Shown here piece after piece: positions 58,866 to 64,000 of a DNA stretch of 64,000 bases. The notes beneath the pieces are model-generated. The model was not told where the DNA came from, searched no databases, and saw only the letters and a list, made by a program, of their open reading frames with translations. The position numbers and the translations under genes are program-made. Position 1 is the first letter of the stretch; each line of letters starts with the position of its first letter. The stretch is from contig JAWZYV010012236.1 of the NCBI GenBank assembly GCA_038373885.1, forward strand, positions 124,001-188,000. Reading direction: 5' to 3'. This DNA comes from Cheiracanthium punctorium. Taxonomy: Eukaryota > Arthropoda > Arachnida > Araneae > Cheiracanthiidae.

Positions 58866-60093
58866 TAATGACTATGTCATTTTATCTTTCACCCTTTTAT
58901 TGAAAATTGTCCCAAAAATGCGACATAAAAGTATGCGACATATATATATTGAGTATTTTACATACATTTAAATACTATTTAGTGAGAGAGAGAGTTCACA
59001 ACAGCTTTAATCTATTGTTAGAATATTTCGTAAGCTGTTGAATATGCAACACATGCATTTTTCTATAAATAGGTTACAATCATAAACATTTCAACAGCTT
59101 AAGAAAATTGTTGAGTATTGAATTGTTTATTTTTTTTATTGTGCAATGTCTTATCCTCCTGAATTCTGTATCCCTCAATAAACATTTATCTACTTAACTG
59201 TGCTCGCGCACGCATTCTTTTTACTTCTTCTATACTTTTTTCCTTCTTGATGTTACCTTGTTATGTGATGTGCCTGTTTCTTCCGTTCTAATTTAATAAA
59301 GTAAATGCTATGTTAAAATCCCACGCTTACTATGCTCGTGCCATAACTCTGCTAATATTTCTAAAAGGTTCTGGAAACCAGATGGATTAATTTATTTATT
59401 TGCTGATTTTTAACGTTTGTTTCAAAGCTGCATCATTCATCCTCAAAATGGCGACTGGAACTTGGCGAATTGAAACACTGAATAAAGGTAATTACGAAAC
59501 ATGGAAACATAAAACATGGACTCATAAAATTAAGAATGCATCAAGAATAACTTGTAAAAGTTGTAAACGAATCGGCACTGGGCTAGCGAATATGAAAATG
59601 GAGAAAAGAATAATTTTAAACATAAGCCTAACAGCCTGGGATTCTTATCCACTCTGGATGACTCGCCAATAGGGTTACCAAGCGAAATACAGTAACCCCA
59701 CTCGCCTAAAGTTCTCTCAACAATATCAAATAACGAAAAGCAAAATTTTTAGTGTGTTAAGATGGATACTAAAAATTATACTAAGTTACTTCAGTTATCA
59801 TCGACCCACGTTTGCAATTGCAAGGAAAGATCAGGAAACCCTCCTACTTCCAGTCGATGAAACAAATGTAAAGGAAGAATAAAAGAAAAAGGTAACCCTA
59901 TGTTGAAATTTTTATGATTCTAACTAATTTATAGAAAAATACATGTGATGCATTTTCTACAGCTTACGAAATATTGTAACAATAGATTTAAGCTGTTGTG
60001 AACTAATGGTATTTAAATATATGTAAAATTATGTAGCTTTTTTGGGACAATTTTCAATAAAGGGAGTGAGAGATAAAATGACATAGTCATTAA
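58866..60093. mobile_element. TTAA-flanked TIR element carrying a Copia gag fragment
   Basis: TTAATGACTATGTCATTTT at the left and its complement AAAATGACATAGTCATTAA at the right, continuing through GGGACAATTTTCAATAA-type sequence. TTAA at both ends would fit a TTAA-targeting transposon. The same terminal motif, as TTAATTGACTA, is in the foldback at 56668-57147. Confidence 0.6.
59446..59672 (+). pseudogene. Copia-type gag N-terminal fragment
   Basis: MATGTWRIETLNKGNYETWK matches the 'L...NYxxWK' start of Copia gag proteins, after which similarity fades. A nested remnant inside the TTAA-flanked element. Confidence 0.5.
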
Positions 60094-60401
60094 TATAGGG
60101 CCCTACAAAATATGCGAAAGAATTTTCAGAATTATGCAGCATCGATGCGATAGCTTTCTGAAATTATGCGCGGCATAGAAATGTATTGAAGTAATGCGTA
60201 TGAGCAGGGAAAATAACTACGTTAAAAAGAAAAGCAATATTTTAATTTACATTAAAAAACAAATAAGTGAGTTTCACTTTTTATCTAAAGTTTATTAAAA
60301 TAAAGAGATGGTAGTCCTGTAACCGATGATTTCCTACAAACTCTATCCTTGTTTTGTAAATATTTGGCCGTAACATGAAACTGATCTTCCACAGTCTACA
60401 G

Positions 60402-60540
60402 CAGGTGGGCAACCTTTGAAAAGTAGCAGGACAAACTTTAGGATGTTAACGAAGTCCGGGCCATGTAATAGGGATTTATATGAGATTATCAGTGGTTTAT
60501 ATGGGGTTTTGAAATTTCCGCGGGCCACAGGTTGCACATG
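60402..60540. mobile_element. 139-bp hAT MITE with perfect 8-bp duplication
   Basis: CAGGTGGGCAACC at the left and a GGGCCACAGGTTGCACATG right end, flanked by GTCTACAG at 60394-60401 and 60541-60548. Typical hAT non-autonomous termini. Confidence 0.7.
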
Positions 60541-60942
60541 GTCTACAGAATTAGGTAAAACCGAGAGTACTAAATTTGCTTTGCGTGTTAGTTTTGGAAA
60601 CCTCTGTGAAACAACCTCTGAATTCCAAAATCACCAAGTTTTCAGCTGAACATTCCTTAACATACCCTTGTATCATTTTTGAAGATTTCTTCATGATCAA
60701 CATATATGTTGGACAATTGGTTTGGGTCAAACACTTGAGCCGTTTTCATGAATTTCGAACCAGGTTATGAAAACTTAGGTTCTGGCCTTGGAGACGTCTG
60801 TCTACTTCTGGACAATAATAAAAATTCAAGAGGTTTTGGAAGAAAATAGGTTGAGAAATAAAAAATTTGCCGAAAAATGCGGTGTTATGTGAAAAGTGCT
60901 AGTTTATGCGGAGAATTGCAAATTATGCAAAATAGCAGCTGG

Positions 60943-61277
60943 CTGCGTCAAAAAAGGGTCTCTGTATCTGTGGCACGCGATGAACGTTTCGATCGTCCGC
61001 CATCTTGCTGGTAGTTAAGTCGAGCGATGGCAACGCCTGCCCTTTTTTCCCCCTGGCAATCTATCCAGCTGTTCTCGCATTCTTCCATTTTCCAGCAGAT
61101 GTCAGTGCTGTTAAAAATAATCGTGAAATTTTATGTACGGGAAATGACGTGTTAAAAAGTAAAGGATTCTCGTGGAGCTATATGACCCGCAACTATTTTT
61201 ATAGAAATCAAATCTATTCTTCGTGACTGGCAACAGTCAAAACGTCAGAGTTTGGTGTTCCCAGAGCGGGGAAAATA
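60943..61277. repeat. Second copy of the piggyBac-like MITE arm
   Basis: In reverse it matches about 970-1313 nearly throughout: GATCGTCCGCCATCTTGCTG, TCGAGCGATGGCAAC, TCCACGAG...CCTTTACTTTTT, GTGACTGGCAACAGTCAAAA. Only one arm is present here, without the palindrome. Confidence 0.75.
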
Positions 61278-61282
61278 GCTTT

Positions 61283-61545
61283 TCTGCTTTCCTGCAAAAG
61301 CATAAATCATTTTATGCTGGCGAAAAGCGCCAAATATGGCAACCGAAATGATCATTTTCACGTTTTTTTAATAATAATTAAAAAAGGAATTAAAATTTTA
61401 AAATTCTCATTCTCAGGTGCACATTATCGAACTCATGGGCTTATCTGTTCGAATTTTCTGAGCTCTGTATACAGTATATTTGTCTGGAGATCGAACGTAC
61501 ACCACTTTACAAGCATTCACTTTTATTATTATAGATTACTATATT
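61283..61545 (+). repeat. Dispersed repeat related to 53220-53470
   Basis: Shares CAAAAGCATAAATCATTTTRTG, TTAAAATTCT, CAGGTRCAC and the TTCATTTTTATTATTA-type end with the unit at 53220-53470 and a second at about 53465-53660. Confidence 0.6.
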
Positions 61546-64000
61546 ACGGACTTTTCAATTTTTTTTCTTTCTTTTCTTTGTGTGTGTATGTAACACATGG
61601 TCAACTGAAAAACACAACAAACAAACAAACAAACAAAAAAAAAAACCCAGATTATATTTCTCCGAATTTCTTGCTAGAAAATAGAAAAAGTTAAAATATT
61701 TATTATATTTTTTAAAACTTTATTCACTTTCAGATTGGAGAGTGGGTCAGCTGTGGCCTCATTAGTGGCCTAACGCCAAGCATAAAATAGTGGGAAATAT
61801 ATAAGCAATTGCTTTCTACTCCCAGCTTACTTGGTTACGCTTGAAGGCCAAAACGTGATCCACTTTGACACATGTTTTTCTTTTTCTTTCTATTCACATT
61901 TTTTTTTTCATTGTTAATTATGCACTTCAAGAAATTCCCTTTCAATTTCAGCTACGCAGAACTTGTTTTTAAATTGCCGAAGCAAGGTGAAGAGAAAACT
62001 TGCATGTCTCATGCCTTATTTATTTATTTTTCCGAACATTGCTCAACCCAGTCTTAGTAACTTTGACGGAGACAAAGGCAGAACAATGTTTTGGGTCTTT
62101 CTAATAGCACGCATTAAGAGAATCTACTTTAACTACGGGTTTTTATCATTATTTTGCCAGAGGTAACAGCAATAAACTTGCAATTATCCACGGAATCGGA
62201 TGGCACGCGACTACTGTTAGTGTACAGGATTAATAATTTTAATATTCCAAAATGGTTGTGGGATTTTAACGAAGAATCCGTAAAAGAACAACAACAACAA
62301 CAAAAATTAAACACTTCTGAGATTTAATCCCGAGTCCCTTGAGATCAACTCTTAACTCTCTGAGCAATAAATGTACCGACTATATACGTTTGTCGTCGTT
62401 TAAAATATTACCTACGAACCTTTTAGTTTAAGTAATTTTTATTTACAAATAATACCTATTTTTTCTGGTATTTGCACAATTAGGTAAATTTTTATTGAGC
62501 AAGTCTAAAGTTTTCTGTTAAAAATGATGCTTTCTTGTGTGGAACCCTTTTTTTTCACTTTAAAACATGTCTTTTCCAACAATTTCTCATAAAATATTAA
62601 TTATCAGTACAATTAAATAATTTCTTCATTACGAATAAGAACTGTTTGAAATTTATAATTAAAAGAATTATTAAAACATATATCTCCCAAGTATTTTTAA
62701 AAAATCATGAAGAGTACCCAGCACTTCCAGACCTAAAACATCTTTGTTTACTGTAGGGGGCTTATGCAACTGTGCACAACATCGTTCCAAATCATCCGGA
62801 GACCCTGGGTAAAACTTTTTTGTGGGGTCGGTTCTTCTTAAAGCATTTTCATATTTTATTTTATGTAAAATAGTAATGTATAGTTCATATAACATGTTAC
62901 TTCGAATAAAATATCAGAATGGTAAATTTAGTTAAAATTTTAAAAGATTAAAATTTAAAAAAAGAGAGAGTTTTTTTAACACGTACATGTCCACGCACGC
63001 ACACACCATAAACACAAAATTTAAAAAAAAAGTTGACTTTAAAGTTAACAAACAGTTTTAGAAATATTAATAGTTACTATTTGTAACGTAAACTCTCTGC
63101 GTTTTACGCTGATCAGAACTGAGCAATCAACAAATATTTACTGGAATTTAATTATTAATTCTTAATGAATAAACCTAAAATTTTAAATTTTAATCGCTCA
63201 GAATTTTATGTGCTGTCTTGTTATAAATATGTCTTGGTATAAATAATAAATAACATAGCCATAGCGTGGCAAAAGTTTTAGGGGGTCACATATCGAATCA
63301 ATGGTAGAAAATGGAAATTTTTCTTATATATTTAGAAACAAATGTTTTAAGTAAAAAGATTTTTAGACTAATTTATAGATGGGGGCGGTGTGCTCTCTCC
63401 CCCTGCACAGATGCCCGGAACAAATTGATTCGTTACATCGTAGTCTGGTATGCAGCACATTTGACTCACGCTAAAAAGTGTTTTGCAGACAAGTGAGGTA
63501 CTGCATATGAATTTCCCCAAACAAAATAAAATACCCCCTTTTTTTGCTTGACTTTCTCACAAAAAAGAGAAAGGAAGGAAATAGAAAATATCAAAACTTT
63601 AAAAACACTCGAAAAAAGATGATAACTTTGTATGAGATTACCTACTTCTGAGTTTACACGGAGAAACTGTCACCACATTTTAAAAAGCTCTTTGGTGATC
63701 AGTTCCATTCCACCACAAAGAAATAAAAATCGGCCTCTTGTTCAGCGGTGTTTTTTAGTGGTAAAGTTGATTTTAAGGTAACTTATTTTAGTGTTTCACC
63801 TTATCTTTTTGCTACTGTGGAATACGTTCATAATGTAAACTGTGAGACCATGATAAATATTCAGTATCAGTGGAACTCTGTAGCAGAAATCGCGATGTTT
63901 GTTGTTGTTTCTAACGACCATGATTGGAGTTACTAAAAGTTGTTTGCATCATAAAAATCGAAACCGAACTTGGAGAACTACTTGATGAGCGTTTTTTTTT
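61546..64000. other. No gene recognised at the window end
   Basis: AT-rich sequence with simple repeats (AAAC run near 61615, ACA run near 62290). A stretch at about 62318-62370 read in reverse weakly resembles a degenerate tRNA-like SINE core. Open frames at 61314, 62671 (minus) and 63748 have no recognisable domain. Confidence 0.35.

Noticed and set aside
61005..61226. 73-residue open frame
   Set aside because: It is contained in the solo arm of the piggyBac-like MITE family, which is non-coding.

Overview
The window is AT-rich eukaryotic nuclear DNA with long introns, GT-AG splice sites, AATAAA signals and very many nested transposable elements (hAT, mariner/pogo, piggyBac-like, Penelope, Gypsy, Copia, tRNA-derived SINEs). 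It fits an arthropod, perhaps a chelicerate such as a spider, but no single feature proves the taxon. I see no operons, canonical tRNA or rRNA genes, or CRISPR arrays.

Region 1 (1-~30,750, + strand): the 3' part of one protein-coding gene. Sixteen exons (510-28,252) join with consistent phase into 430 codons and a stop. The C-terminal half resembles the DENN-type C-terminus of SMCR8, the partner of C9orf72 and WDR41; this rests on remembered family patterns. The 5' exons lie outside the window. Its introns hold a three-level nest of DNA transposons (914-2,751), a 3.15-kb TIR element (5,541-8,691), a LINE-like element (about 8,729-10,380), several MITEs, a 2.75-kb hAT (21,806-24,555) and a head-to-head Penelope palindrome (25,323-27,292).

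Region 2 (~30,750-38,440): no gene recognised. It holds a 2.1-kb hAT-like element (32,693-34,799) and simple repeats.

Region 3 (~38,440-49,890): the most unusual locus. A decayed Gypsy-type LTR retrotransposon has gag (SCAN-like region, zinc knuckle) and an aspartic protease, and its protease frame runs without a break into a USP10-like ubiquitin protease sequence with a PAM2-like motif and the catalytic-Cys box. The USP10 part is split by a 7,966-bp hAT-type insertion with a perfect 8-bp target duplication (ATCAAGAA). Coding homology resumes exactly at the insertion point, is then cut off by another repeat, and is followed by a Gypsy RNase H fragment. The retrotransposon thus appears to carry an intronless host deubiquitinase cDNA in frame.

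Region 4 (~49,900-64,000): dense repeats and no intact gene. It has a GTGACT-rich TIR element containing a tRNA-Ile-like SINE, a LINE-like element with internal tandem units, hAT transposase debris, foldback elements with TTAA flanks, a Copia gag fragment and short hAT MITEs with clear 8-bp duplications.

All calls come from reading the sequence. Family names are by motif recognition, without database searches.
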